64,000 bases of DNA, from contig NC_089494.1 of assembly GCF_036850765.1 (NCBI RefSeq), positions 53,337,809 through 53,401,808 on the forward strand. The letters run 5' to 3'. Numbering within the stretch: position 1 is the stretch's first letter; each line of letters opens with the position of its first letter. This DNA comes from Saccopteryx bilineata. Its lineage: Eukaryota > Chordata > Mammalia > Chiroptera > Emballonuridae. The position numbers were made by a program, and so were the translations under genes. The notes beneath the pieces are model-generated. The model was not told where the DNA came from, did not search any database, and saw nothing but the letters and a program-made list of their open reading frames with translations. Positions 45,106 through 54,990 of the stretch are shown piece by piece.

Positions 45106-45249
45106 TTTTTTTTATTTTATTTTTTATTTTATTTATTTATTTTTTTTATTTATTCATTTTTAGAGAGGAGAGAGACAGAGAGAGAGAAGGGGGAGGAGCT
45201 GGAAGCATCAACTCCCATATGTGCCTTAACCAGGCAAGCCCAGGGTTTT
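45106..45249 (-). mobile_element. SINE-B 3' part, joined to SINE-A (chimera, part 1)
   Basis: Minus-strand SINE-B from 'caaaaccctgggcttgcctgg' through 'gcacatatgggagttgatgc' to an A/T-rich tail at the left. The head up to the B-box is missing. Its left border is the 16-bp repeat tacctctttccttttt (45090-45105). There is no SINE-B head on the far side of the adjacent SINE-A, so this is not a SINE-B interrupted by a later insertion. Confidence 0.93.
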
Positions 45250-45675
45250 GTTTTTTTTGTTGTTGTTTGTTTGTTTTGTTTTTTTTTTTTCATTTTTCTG
45301 AAGCCGGAAACAGGGAGAGACAGTCAGACAGACTCCCGCATGCGCCCGACCCCGGGATCCACCCCGCACGCCCACCAGGGGCGAAGCTCTGCCCACCAGG
45401 GGGCGATGCTCTGCCCATCCTGGGCGTCGCCATGTTGCGACCAGAGCCACTCTAGCGCCTGGGGCAGAGGCCACAGAGCCATCCCCAGCGCCCGGGCCAT
45501 CCCCGCTCCAATGGAGCCTTGGCTGCAGGAGGGGAAGAGAGAGACAGAGAGGAAAGCACGGTGGAGGGGTGGAGAAGCAAATGGGCGCTTCTCCTGTGTG
45601 CCCTGGCCGGGAATCGAACCCGGGTCCTCCGCACGCTAGGCCGACGCTCTACCACTGAGCCAACCGGCCAGGGCC
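45250..45675 (-). mobile_element. SINE-A, young full-length (chimera, part 2)
   Basis: Full SINE-A. The right-end head is gccctggccggttggctcag with good A- and B-boxes, and it has the CTCF-like block ccaccagggggcga at 45393-45406. The A-rich 3' tail is interrupted by C (45250-45289 on the plus strand is T with scattered G) and runs straight into the SINE-B sequence. The right border is tacctctttccttttt at 45676-45691, the perfect partner of the repeat at 45090-45105. SINE-A and SINE-B therefore share one pair of target duplications. Confidence 0.95.
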
Positions 45676-45931
45676 TACCTCTTTCCTTTTTAAAGTTCCT
45701 GCCTTAGTCTCTTTCTTTTCTGGTCAATCCATGGTGCTTTCTCTTTCCTTTCGCTATTTTCTAATTCTCTCTGGATATTCTTTTACAACTTCTTCTTTTA
45801 TACCTCAAGATGCTTTTGTTTCTGATTTTAGTATTTGAATATAATTATAAATGTTGGGGGGGAGGTAAAAAGATATAAGAAATTTACTACAAGCATTATC
45901 TTTAATAAGTGTAACCTTGTGGTCAATTGCC

Positions 45932-46333
45932 TTTTTTTTTTTTTTTTTTTTGTATTTTTCTGAAGCTGGAAACGAGGAGAGACAGTCAGACAGACTCCCG
46001 CATGCGCCCGACCGGGATCCACCCGGCACGCCCCCCAGGGGCGAAGCTCTGCCCACCAGGGGGTGATGCTCTGCCCCTCCGGGGCGTCGCTCTGCCGCGA
46101 CCAGAGCCACTCTAGCACCTGGGGCAGAGGCCAAGGAGCCATCCCCAGCACCCGGGCCACCTTTGCTCCAATGGAGCCTTGGCTGCAGGAGGGGAAGAGA
46201 GAGACAGAGAGGAAGGAGGGGTGGGGGTGGAGAAGCAAATGGGTGCTTCTCCTATGTGCCCTGTCAGGGAATCGAACCCGGGTCCCCCACATGCCAGGCC
46301 GACGCTCTACCGCTGAGCCAACCGGCCAGGGCC
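45932..46333 (-). mobile_element. SINE-A, young full-length
   Basis: Right-end head ggccctggccggttggctcag, B-box ggttcgattcc, the variant block ccaccagggggtga at 46053-46066, and a left T run. The perfect 13-bp duplication gtggtcaattgcc is at 45919-45931 and 46334-46346. It lies only 256 bp from the chimeric SINE pair, in the same orientation. Its body differs from the 45.3-kb copy ('cctccggggcgtcgctctgccgcg' against 'catcctgggcgtcgccatgttgcg'), so the two belong to different subfamilies. Confidence 0.97.
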
Positions 46334-46346
46334 GTGGTCAATTGCC

Positions 46347-47589
46347 ATTTTTATATGTGCCTAGTGATAGCTTCATGGGTATAACAACTTGTGTAGTTAT
46401 ACAAGGTTCTGGGGTCTAAAAGGCCTCACACCTGATTTATAACCGTTCTGTTGATATTTTAACAGTCTTACCAAATGTATCCTATTTTGTATATCAAGCT
46501 CCATGAGACAATGACACACGTGCCAAGGGCTTGAGGCCTAGGTTCATTTACGATGATCCCTAGAACCACCTTCCTGTCACTACTCTTTCATTCCCTGGGG
46601 TCCAGGTCTTACATGTCCTTCCCCTTCCCTCTCCCTGCCCTGCCCCATGACACCGCTCCCTTCTAGAAGGTGGAGGGAGACAATCTGTTGTGTCTGCTGA
46701 GTGGGGGTAGAAAGAAAGAGAGGCCAAGTTTAACTGTCTCCAACTCGGGCAGATACCTGGATACAGGCATAGGGGTGAGGAAGACTGGGAGGTGGTGCTG
46801 TGGGAGTTTTGGAGTGCAATGTGGTAACAACTGTCTCTGCAACAGGGTGGCAGCAACACAGACCATTTTTAAAGACCATTGGTGGGAGGGGTCATCTGTT
46901 TGCTGTAGGCTGGGGCAGGGTTCATGGAAAGGGGAAATGTTGTCTCAGTTTCCCACAGCCCGCCTTCATCTGGGGACTGGGGTGTTGCTCTAGCTAGCAG
47001 TTCGTGGAAGGAGAAACCGGCATTCTTCAGACTGAGTGCACACCTGACCTTGCTGTGGGGTGGCACTCCTGCTTGCATGTGAAGTCCTGAACTCAGCTGA
47101 GAATCTTGTGCTCCAGAGAGAGTTTCTTAACCAATTCTGTGCCTGGAGGGGCCTCCCTTGCTTTTTCAACCTTTCCTAGTCAGGTTTGTGTTGGATCTGG
47201 TCAGCTCAAGACACCCTCTAAAATAAAAATTATGCAATTTTTATGATTCTGCATAAGAACTGAATGCTCTTAAACTTGCATTTAAAACTGACATTGTACA
47301 TCATAGATATAGATGATAAAATTTATGCTAAAATAAATTTTAATTTTTCTTTACTTAGTATCTGATTATATAGCAAATAAAAATCATCATGACAAGTCAA
47401 GAAAGAAAAAAAATACACCTATAACTGTACTTTCTTCTGCTTATTAAAAAAGAAGGCCTGTATTTTTATTTTGTACTGTGTCCTGTAACTTATGTGGTAG
47501 GCCTTCTATGTAGCCAGTCTCTGTGAGAAGCCAGTTATGTTTACCCTTAAATAAAGATACAACATTGGCACACTAAAGCTGAAACATAA
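46347..47589. other. Unassigned stretch with a GC-rich core
   Basis: 46560-47220 is clearly richer in G and C than its surroundings and contains blocks such as 'ggtggagggagac' and 'ggctggggcagggttcatgg'. Open frames run on both strands without a recognisable domain. It might be an old L1 5' UTR, an ERV segment or unique sequence. No CpG island is present. Confidence 0.4.
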
Positions 47590-47962
47590 ATATCCTGTAT
47601 AATCCAGCAATTCAACTCCCAGGGAAATCACTAATAGAAATGCACACATATGTTCATCTAAAAACATGTACAAGAATGTTCATAGTGGGACTACTTTTCA
47701 CAGCCCTAAGCTAAAAACTATCAAAATGCCAAATAAATTGTGAAAATGCTTAACATCCCAAGCAACAATATACCGAATCTCACAAAGATCATGTTGAATA
47801 AAAGAAACCAAACACAGATGAGTACATATAATATAATTCCATATATATAAATTCAAAAACAGGCAAGACTAATCTATGGTATTGAAAATCACAAAATGGT
47901 TACATGTGTTGTGGAGATTAAATAGTGAAAGAAGGTCTAAGTGGAGCTTTTGAGGTTCTGAT
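47590..47962 (+). mobile_element. Ancient L1 3' region, part 1 (split by HAL1)
   Basis: Sense L1 order: 'ccagcaattcaactcccaggg', 'aaatgcacacatatgttcatc', 'aaaacatgtacaagaatgttcatag', 'caccaaatgtccatc'-equivalent decayed segment, 'gataccatttatatgaaatgtcc'-equivalent 'ataattccatatatataaattc', 'ggtctaagtggagcttttgaggttctgataa'. It continues at 51103 after the HAL1 insertion. Confidence 0.82.
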
Positions 47963-48373
47963 AACATTCTATTTTTTTTTATCATTTTTTGTTTTCAGTT
48001 ACAGTTGACATAAATTATTATATTAGTTTCAGGTGTACATGCCAGTAATTAGACATTATGTAAGTTACTAAGCAATTTTTCTAATAAGTCTTGCACCTAT
48101 TTGACACCATACATAGTTACTAAAATATTATTGACTACATTACCTGTGCAGTACATTAGATCCCAGTGACTCTTCTGTCACTATCAATTTGTACTTTGCA
48201 ATCCCTGCACCATTTTCACCCAATTCTCCAAGACCTCTCCCATCTGGGAGCCATCATAACATTCTCTGTGTCTATAAATTTGTTTCTGTTCTGCTTGTTT
48301 ATTTTGTTTTTTAGATTCAATTGTTGATAGAAGTGTATTTATTGCCATTTTATTGTTCTTTTTTTCCTTCTTT

Positions 48374-48800
48374 TTATAGAAGACCCTTTAACATTATAGA
48401 TAATACTGGTTTCATGGTGAGGAATTCCTTTAGCTTTTTCTTATCCGGAAAGCTCTTTATCTGTCCTTTGATTCTAAATAATAGCTTTGCTGAGTAGAGT
48501 AATCTTGGTTGTAGGACTTTGCATTTTATCACTTTGAATATTTTTTGCCACTCTCTTCTAGACTGCAAAGCTTCTGTTGAGAAACCAGCTGACAGTCTTA
48601 CGGGAGCTCCCTTGTAGGTAACTAAGTGCTTTTTTCTTGCTGCTTTAAAGAGTCTCTCTTTGTCTTTAACCTTTTGCATTTGAATTATGATGTGTCTTGG
48701 CGTAGTCTTCTTTGGGTTCATCTTGTTTGGTAGTCTCTGTATTTCCTGGACTTGTATGTCATTTCCATCACCAGGTTAGGAAAGTTTTCTGTCATCATTT
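48374..48800 (-). pseudogene. HAL1 ORF1 C-terminal part (L1 ORF1p-like), broken
   Basis: The 115-residue minus-strand frame 48374-48721 has the L1 ORF1p RNA-binding C-terminal signature in order: PRHIII, KVKDKERLFKAARKK, VTYKGAPVRLS, STEALQSRREW, LQPRLLYSAKL and a charged end. Immediately upstream, in another frame, come VQEIQR and ENFPNL, the expected preceding motifs, so a frameshift lies near 48721-48760. ORF1p is a trimeric nucleic-acid chaperone needed for L1 mobility. Here the reading frame is damaged and the upstream coiled-coil part is only faintly visible. It is not a functional gene. Confidence 0.9.
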
Positions 48801-49621
48801 TTCCAAATAGGTTTCCAATTTCTTGCTCTCTTTATTCTCCCTCCAGCAACCCCTTGATGCAAATGTTGGTATGCTTGAAGTTGTCTCAGAGGCTCCTTAC
48901 ATTATCCTCATCTTTTGGATTTTTTATTTTGCTGTTCTGATTGAGTGTCTTTTGCTTCCTTATATTCCAACTTGCTGATTTGATTCCTGTCTGAATCTAC
49001 TCTACTATTGATTCTCTATAAATTTTTCTTCATTTCAGTTGGTGTAGCCTTCATTTCTCACTGGCCCCTTTTTTATGCTGTTGAGGTTCTCACTGAGTTC
49101 TTTGAGTATCCTTATAACCACTATTTTGACTCCTTATCTAGTAGATTGTTTGTCTCCATTTTGTTTAGTTCTTTTTCTAGGGTTTGGTTCTGTTCTTTCA
49201 TTCGGGACATGTTTTTTGTCTCCTTACTTTGGCAGTCTCTCTGTGTTTGTTTCTATGTGTTAGGTAGAGCTGCTGTGTCTCCCATATCCAATCCCAATCA
49301 CTCAAACTGGACTCTTGAGATGTGCCCCACTGTGTGAGCTCTGTACAGCCTCTTCTTGTAGTTAAACCTTGATTGCTTTTGGCATTCAATGAGAGGGTTT
49401 ACCCCCAGGCTGATTAGCTGTAAGAACTGGCTGTAACCACCAACTACAGACAACTTTAGAGGATCAGCTATGCAGAGGACCATACCACAGAGCAGGATTT
49501 ACTTCAACAAGTCTCTGATGCCTACTGAGTTTTCTCCTTGACTCTGTCACTTGTGGACATAGTAAGGTAGTAGTGCTTTGACATGGTCTGAAGTTGTCCA
49601 CTGGGTTTGCTAGCTCTAGGG

Positions 49622-49948
49622 CAGTGGTTCCCAACACCTGGGCCACAGACCGGTACCTGTCCATGGGCCATTTGGTACTGGTCTGCAGAGAAAGAATAAA
49701 TAACATGAAATGTTGTCAGAATAATAAATTTAAATACAGCCTGAATAATGAGGACATGCTTGTTCCTCCTATAACTTAGCCCAATAAATATCGTAAGTTT
49801 GACAATTATATTTAAAAATACCACAGTTTTTACACAGGTCACATAATTTTATTTTGTGCATTTATCCATCCCACCCTAAAGGACGGTCCGTGAAAATATT
49901 TTCTGACATTAAACCAGTCCATGGCCCAAAAAAGGTTGGGGACCACTG
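49622..49948. mobile_element. Non-autonomous hAT transposon inside HAL1
   Basis: A 327-bp element with inverted ends cagtggttcccaac and gttggggaccactg, and the 8-bp duplication ctctaggg (49614-49621) / ctgtaggt (49949-49956), six of eight matching. It has a different family from the hAT copies at 3994 and 28837: different termini, a 'cagaccggtacctgtccatggg' left region and a 'ggacggtccgtg' right region. No transposase. It is younger than the HAL1 it sits in. Confidence 0.9.
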
Positions 49949-51102
49949 CTGTAGGTCCTCCTGGGAGGTGCAGGCCATGGTCAGCCACCACCTCTGGTCT
50001 GCTTGGGGCCATGTGGTATAATCTAAAAAAATGATCTGCAGATGGCTGCTACTTGTGCTGGGCTTGAAGGTTCCTAGTTGAAGCCAAGCTGTGAGCCAAG
50101 GTCTTCTGCTGCGAGTGATAGGCTTTGGGCCACGTAGTGATAGGTATAGGGCACAATGAGGCCAGATGTTGCTTGTTTGAGTGATTTTAGGAAAAGCTGA
50201 AGCATGAGCCAAGACAGGCCATTCATATGGAAAAGCCACTGGAAATGGCCTGGGTGGGCCTGAAATTTGGGTGTGAGAGGCTTCAGGAAGTCACTGGAAC
50301 AAGGCAAACAATGAGAAACAAGTTGATGAAGTCTCAGTTATAGTACCACCTACCTGCTCTGTGGCTCATGAAAGGAACAATAGCCTCTGCCAGCACTTCT
50401 GTCTAGGAGAAAGCTGCCTAAAGCTCTCATCCTGATTCTAGACAATTCATTTCCTTCTGGTATGTCTCTTGTGCCTTTCAAGCTGCTGTCCCAGTGCGGG
50501 ACCTCAGAGGAGAGAGGGAGTCATAGTTAGCTCATGTGGGGGCCCTTTAAGAGGAGCTGCTTGGGATGCCAGCAGCCTTTGTCTCTCTCAGCCTCAATCC
50601 CTGCTGGGTTTCACAGTCAGAAGTTATGAGGATTTCTTTTCCTGGTTTTGGGATCCTGGGCTGTTGGGGGTTGGGGGGCACTGGTATGGGGCTGGGACCC
50701 ATTGCTCCTCTGGTGGGACCTGTACAGCAGAGCTATCCTTTCCAATTTTTATCTGCCACACATGGATTCCCTCTTACTAGTCTCCATGTGACTTCTTGTT
50801 TAATTTCTTGGTTGTAGGCTGTCCATTTAGCCCAGCTCAGGTGGTTCTGAATGATGATTGTTCTGTAGTTTTGTTGTAATTTTGATGTGGTTGTGGGAGG
50901 AGGCTCTTCCTGATACAGCATGGTCAGTCTTTTCATTCCTGCCAGGATGAGATTCTTGGTAAATTCAGCCCTGAGTTCTTTCATGCTAACAAGAAGTACC
51001 TGGGGAGACCTTAGCTGTTTCCAGGCCTCCAATCTCCAGAGACAGATCAGCCTGCCATACTGTGTGTGCCTCCTTCTCCTCACTGATGCCAATATTCTAT
51101 TT

Positions 51103-51218
51103 CTTGATCTTTCTGGTGACCATGATGTGTTAATTTGTGAAAATTTATCAAACTGTAACTTAATATTTGTGCACTTTTCTACATGTATATTATACTTCAA
51201 TAAAAAGTTGAAAACTAG
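51103..51218 (+). mobile_element. Ancient L1 3' end, part 2
   Basis: It resumes the L1 split at 47962: 'cttgatctttctggtgaccatgatgtgttaatttgtgaaaatttatcaaactgtaac ... tgcacttttctacatgtatattatacttcaataaaaag'. This is a common 3' terminus of L1MA/MB-type elements. Confidence 0.85.
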
Positions 51219-51563
51219 ACTAGTATGAAAAGTCTTCTATTTTGTTCACTGCTACTGTTAAGACCTGATTGTGTTAATGTGAAGTTCAGTGGAAGAAAAA
51301 ATATAGAAAAAATTTTTTTTTTATTTTTTAATACAAGACTTGTAGACTGTATGCAGCTAAAGAATAAGAAGAAACCATTGTTTTGGCCCAAACTTTGTAA
51401 ATGTAGAAAGAGTGAGAAGCAGTTAAATCTATTACTATTACAGAAGTCCCTCTAAAAATTGGAAAATTCTTGGAAGGTGTGGATTTTAAGAGATGTCGTA
51501 TGTAGTTTAATTCAGGAATGAGAACTATCCTTGGTAAAGGTAAAGCAATGTGTTTTTGTAGTT
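51219..51563. other. Unassigned sequence
   Basis: Nothing recognised. A short T run lies at 51309-51319. Confidence 0.4.
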
Positions 51564-51578
51564 AAAATTCCATTGGTG

Positions 51579-51791
51579 CCTGACCTGTGGTGGCGCAGTG
51601 GATAAAGTGTCAACCTGGAATACTGAGGTCGCCGGTTCAAAACCCTGGGCTTGCCTGGTCAAGGCACATATGGGAGTTGAAGCTTCCACCTCCTCCCCCT
51701 GTTCTCTCTCTCTCTCTCTAATAAAAAAAATGAATAAATAAAATTAAAAATAAAGAACCCCCCCCAAAAAAACCCCACAAAGTTTAAAAAA
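51579..51791 (+). mobile_element. SINE-B, short form
   Basis: Near-consensus head cctgacctgtggtggcgcag, 'gccggttcaaaaccctgggc', 'gcacatatgggagttgaagc', TC tract and a long tail containing C9 and A runs. The perfect 15-bp duplication aaaattccattggtg is at 51564-51578 and 51792-51806. Confidence 0.97.
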
Positions 51792-51806
51792 AAAATTCCA
51801 TTGGTG

Positions 51807-52229
51807 TGTAAGAAGAATGTACTCTTGTTGATTTAGTCCAGTGATGTTTTTCTCCTGTTTTTGTATTTGTTTTTTAGTTGTCAGTATTAACTTGTAGGCA
51901 ATCAGTTGGAACAGTTTTCAAATATTCTTAAAAAGTTTCCTCATAGGAGCAGTATAACCTTTGTATAAGTTTTGAAAAATTAGAGAGAGTCAGCCAAGTG
52001 CAATTCCCTACAAAATATAATTATTATAGAATATATAAAATAACTTTTATTATCTACATTTTCATCATTTGTCAAATAAATTCAAATCCACAAAGCATGG
52101 GAAAAATAGAAAAATAAACATTCAATGATAGAATATTTAGCTAACATTATTATCTATCCCAACTATATTAGCAAATATATATTTATATGGTTTCTCTTCC
52201 AATAATTTCCTAGGACCAGTTCAGGTTTT
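51807..52229. other. Unassigned AT-rich sequence
   Basis: Nothing recognised. Confidence 0.4.
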
Positions 52230-52450
52230 TTTCTATCACAAGAGTAATTTTCTCAAAACAAAATATGATAATATTATTTTACTGTACTTAAATGCTTCAG
52301 TTGACTCCCTATTATCTATTGAGTAGATCCAGTTTATTTAATCTGGTCTATAATGTCCTTCACAATTTACTCGTAATCTGGTCTGAGCCTATTTCTCTGT
52401 CTTTCCTTAACTTTGTTACCCTGGACCTAGTGTAGTTTCAGGATTATGTC
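52230..52450 (+). mobile_element. L2 LINE fragment, sense
   Basis: 'ttaaatgcttcagttgactccctattatctattgagtagatccagtttatttaatctggtctataatgtccttcacaattt' follows the L2 segment 'ttaaaaccttcagtggctccccattgcctacaggataaagtccaaactccttagcctggcattcaaggcccttcacaatctggc'. Part of the decayed 3' end of ORF2. Confidence 0.8.
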
Positions 52451-52470
52451 ATGACTTTCTATATTCATCC

Positions 52471-52540
52471 TGTTATGAGTTGATACTTCTCGCTCTCCTC
52501 TCTCTATAAAATCAATAAATAAAATCTTAAAGAAATATAT
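52471..52540 (+). mobile_element. SINE-B 3' fragment
   Basis: 'tatgagttgatacttctcgctctcctctctctataaaatcaataaataaa' is the last part of a SINE-B with tail. It has no head and no clear duplication. Directly followed by a complete SINE-B. Confidence 0.75.
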
Positions 52541-52546
52541 CCCTCT

Positions 52547-52889
52547 GCCTGAGAAGGTCACAGCACAGTGGATAGAGCATAAGCCTGGGATGCTGAGGAT
52601 CCAGTTTCAAAACCCTGAGGTCCCCAGCTTGAGCATGGGCTTACCAGTTTGAATGCAGGGTTGCTGCCTTGAGCATGGGATCACATTCATGACCCCAGCA
52701 TTGCTGGCTTGAAGCGCAAGGTTGCTGACTTGAGCAAGAGGTCACTGGTTTGACTGGAGCCCCCGGCCAAGGCATGTATGAGAAAGCAATCAATGAACTA
52801 CTAAGGTGCTTCAGCTATGAGTTGATGCTTCTCATCTTTCTCCTTTCTTGTCTGTCTGTCTCTCTCTCACTAAAAAACAAACAAACAAA
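52547..52889 (+). mobile_element. SINE-B, long form
   Basis: Head 'gcctgagaaggtcacagcacagtgg', repeated 'ttgagcatgggc', 'gctggcttgaagcgcaagg' and 'ggtcactggtttgactgg' units, 'gagaaagcaatcaatgaac', 'gatgcttctcatctttctcc', pyrimidine tract and caaacaaacaaac tail. Only a 6-bp flanking match (ctctgc, 52543-52548 and 52890-52895) is visible. Confidence 0.93.
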
Positions 52890-52895
52890 CTCTGC

Positions 52896-54715
52896 TATGT
52901 ACGACTATCTTCCAGAACTTTTAATCTTTCCTTTGTTTGTGTGTGTGTGTGTCTATGCACGCACACATGTATGTATTTTAAATTTCAAGTTAAGCACCAT
53001 GTCTAGAAGTCTGTGACTTTGGAAAAGAATGCAGTTGGATAAATATTAATCTTCCTAATCAGAAGACTGATGGTTCACAAGAAATTTCAAGTGCCTTTCA
53101 ATGTCATAAACACCACTAAAAATGTCACCAACCTGGTCTCTGACCAAGAACAACAAAAGCAAGACAGAACATCTAAGCATAAATTCCATTCAATTTGCTG
53201 TTGTAGTTTAGATACCAAGGGCTCAATGGCCATATTACTTTATTGACCTGTACTGGTTTAATTGAAGGTCAGTATGTTGTTTTGGCAAAAAGAAATGGAA
53301 AGTGTGTCTCTTTCAGACAGATTCTATGTTTATCCTGTTTACTTACGATATTAAAAATAATTAAATTGTTCACCCTCAGAGGCTTCCCTTTTACTTGGTG
53401 AACTCCATTTTGTAATATGTATTTTGGTATATTGAAATACTGCTTTTGGCATCCATAGCAAAGAACTTTCTGACTAAATAAACTTAACAGTCAAAGGTCT
53501 GGTCTGTATACTTACTCACTTGGGTATTTTCAATTCTCCTGAGACTGAAATCACCATAGCAATGACATTTCATTCTACCTAGCTCCTTATTGGAGATGCT
53601 TATTAATGTACAATCTATCAGACCAGATTAGTTTATTTCGGTGTTATAGCAACACTTTTTACAGACATTCAAACTATCTTACCTCCTTTGCACAGTCCTT
53701 TCTGCCTTGAAATTTTTTTCCTTTTCACAGACAAAATCATTTAGCTCTAGTTGATTTAGCAGGGGAAAATATAGAACAATTTGAACTCAAAATTGAGAAT
53801 AAGTTTCAATAACTCTTCCAAACATGTAGTAGCCCAAAGCTTTGGCATAGGTTAGTTGAATTTTGAGATCCAGGCTACACCTAGGAGTGTAACTAGACAG
53901 GGAGCTAGGGTAAAGGGCTGGATGCTAAGACTAAAGAATGTTTTTTTGATGAAGGCAATGGAATGGCATGGACACAATAATGTGGACCCAAAGAGTTGGT
54001 TGGATTAATGTGATCTATACACCTCTGTAAAATGTGCAAAAGAGAAATAATGGCTGGACATGTGAGAAGAATGAGGAGAAACTTCTGAGCCACGTGAGAA
54101 CACAGGAGGAAACCTTTTCAAGGGAATTTGTGGCCTGAGCCAATTCATATGAGTAATGTATACCCTTAAATCCAGAGGCCACAGAATACAACAGTATTTT
54201 CTTCTTGTTCATTGGCCTCCTTTACCTTTCCTCTCGTCTACCTCTTTCTTCTTGATTCTGATCATTTTCCCTTCTTACTAAAAGGGTCTAACAATCTGAC
54301 CAAGTTCTTAAAGAGACCTAGAAACATACACAGAATGGAGAAATGACCTCTTTCTGTCTTTGCATACTTTCCTTGCCCATACAGGCTTCTTCAAGGTTAT
54401 TTATATAAAGTCAGTTTATAATATAACAGGTACACAATTTTTCTTAGATTTGGATAAATAGATCTGAAAGTAGATCCCAAACAAATATAAACATACTAGT
54501 TGGCATTACATCAGCATAGCAGGGGGGTAGGTTTTTTTTAATAATAGCTTCAAATTTCCAGGAGTAGGAATCAATTAAAAAGTATTATGTAATTGTGGCT
54601 GGCATGAAAGAAACTTTTTTCCAATTAATGTACTTGTGTCTTTTAAAAATGAGCATGTACCAACATAACTCTGTCTGTTTCTTATACTTTTCTCCTTATC
54701 TAGCAAAAACATTTT
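52896..54715. other. Long unassigned stretch
   Basis: About 1.8 kb. A short (TG)n lies at 52938-52952. No gene or repeat recognised. Frames at 53905-54212 (minus strand) lack domains. Confidence 0.4.
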
Positions 54716-54990
54716 TTTAATTTTCAGTTTTCATGTACCTCTTTCATTTCTAATCCTGTCTGTTAAAATTAGTACTCCTTCCTTTGTGCTTTCATTGTGT
54801 TTTATTTACATCTCTTTGTTAATGCCTTTGTATTAAAATTATTTATGTGCATCTTTCTCTTTCCCACCAGACTATGATCTCTTTAAGAATGGAAAACAAC
54901 CCTTTTTCATTCATATTACACAATATCTGACATGGCACCTGCCTTAACATAGGCACTTGATGCATTTTGGAGAAAGAGTTTCACTACATT
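54716..54990 (+). mobile_element. L2 LINE 3' end, sense
   Basis: 'tttcccaccagactatgatctctttaagaatggaaaacaaccctttttcattcatattacacaatatctgacatggcacctgccttaacataggcacttgatgcattttg' follows the L2 3' UTR 'ctagactgtaagctccatgagggcagggaccttgtctg...ttcatctttgtatccccagcacctagcacagtgcctggcacatagtaggcactcaataaatg'. Strongly diverged. Confidence 0.7.

Larger units (their letters stand above)
47975..51090 (-). mobile_element. HAL1 (half-L1) retrotransposon, apparently full length
   Basis: A 3.1-kb minus-strand LINE within another L1. Reading in its own sense: a GC-richer 5' UTR (51090 to about 49300), a mutated ORF1 (about 49300-48374) and then directly a 3' UTR (48350-47975) of L1 type, ending 'tgtacacctgaaactaatataat' with an A tail. 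No ORF2 lies between ORF1 and the 3' UTR, which defines HAL1. Flanks aacattctattt (47963-47974) and aatattctattt (51091-51102) match at 11 of 12 positions. A hAT element (49622-49948) inserted later. Without that insert and its duplication the element is about 2.8 kb, in the range known for HAL1 elements. Confidence 0.85.

Noticed and set aside
45055..45639. Longest open reading frame (194 residues, plus strand)
   Set aside because: It runs antisense through the SINE-B/SINE-A chimera. Its Arg/Gly/Pro-rich part recurs at every young SINE-A and it has no protein-family features.
46560..46997. Overlapping open frames on both strands as a possible exon
   Set aside because: No recognisable domain, no convincing splice pairs, and frames of similar length on both strands are usual in GC-rich non-coding DNA.
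50733..51200. 155-residue minus-strand frame as a possible novel gene
   Set aside because: Most of it lies in the 5' region of the HAL1 and it extends across the duplication into the host L1. Best explained as an open stretch of the HAL1 5' UTR.
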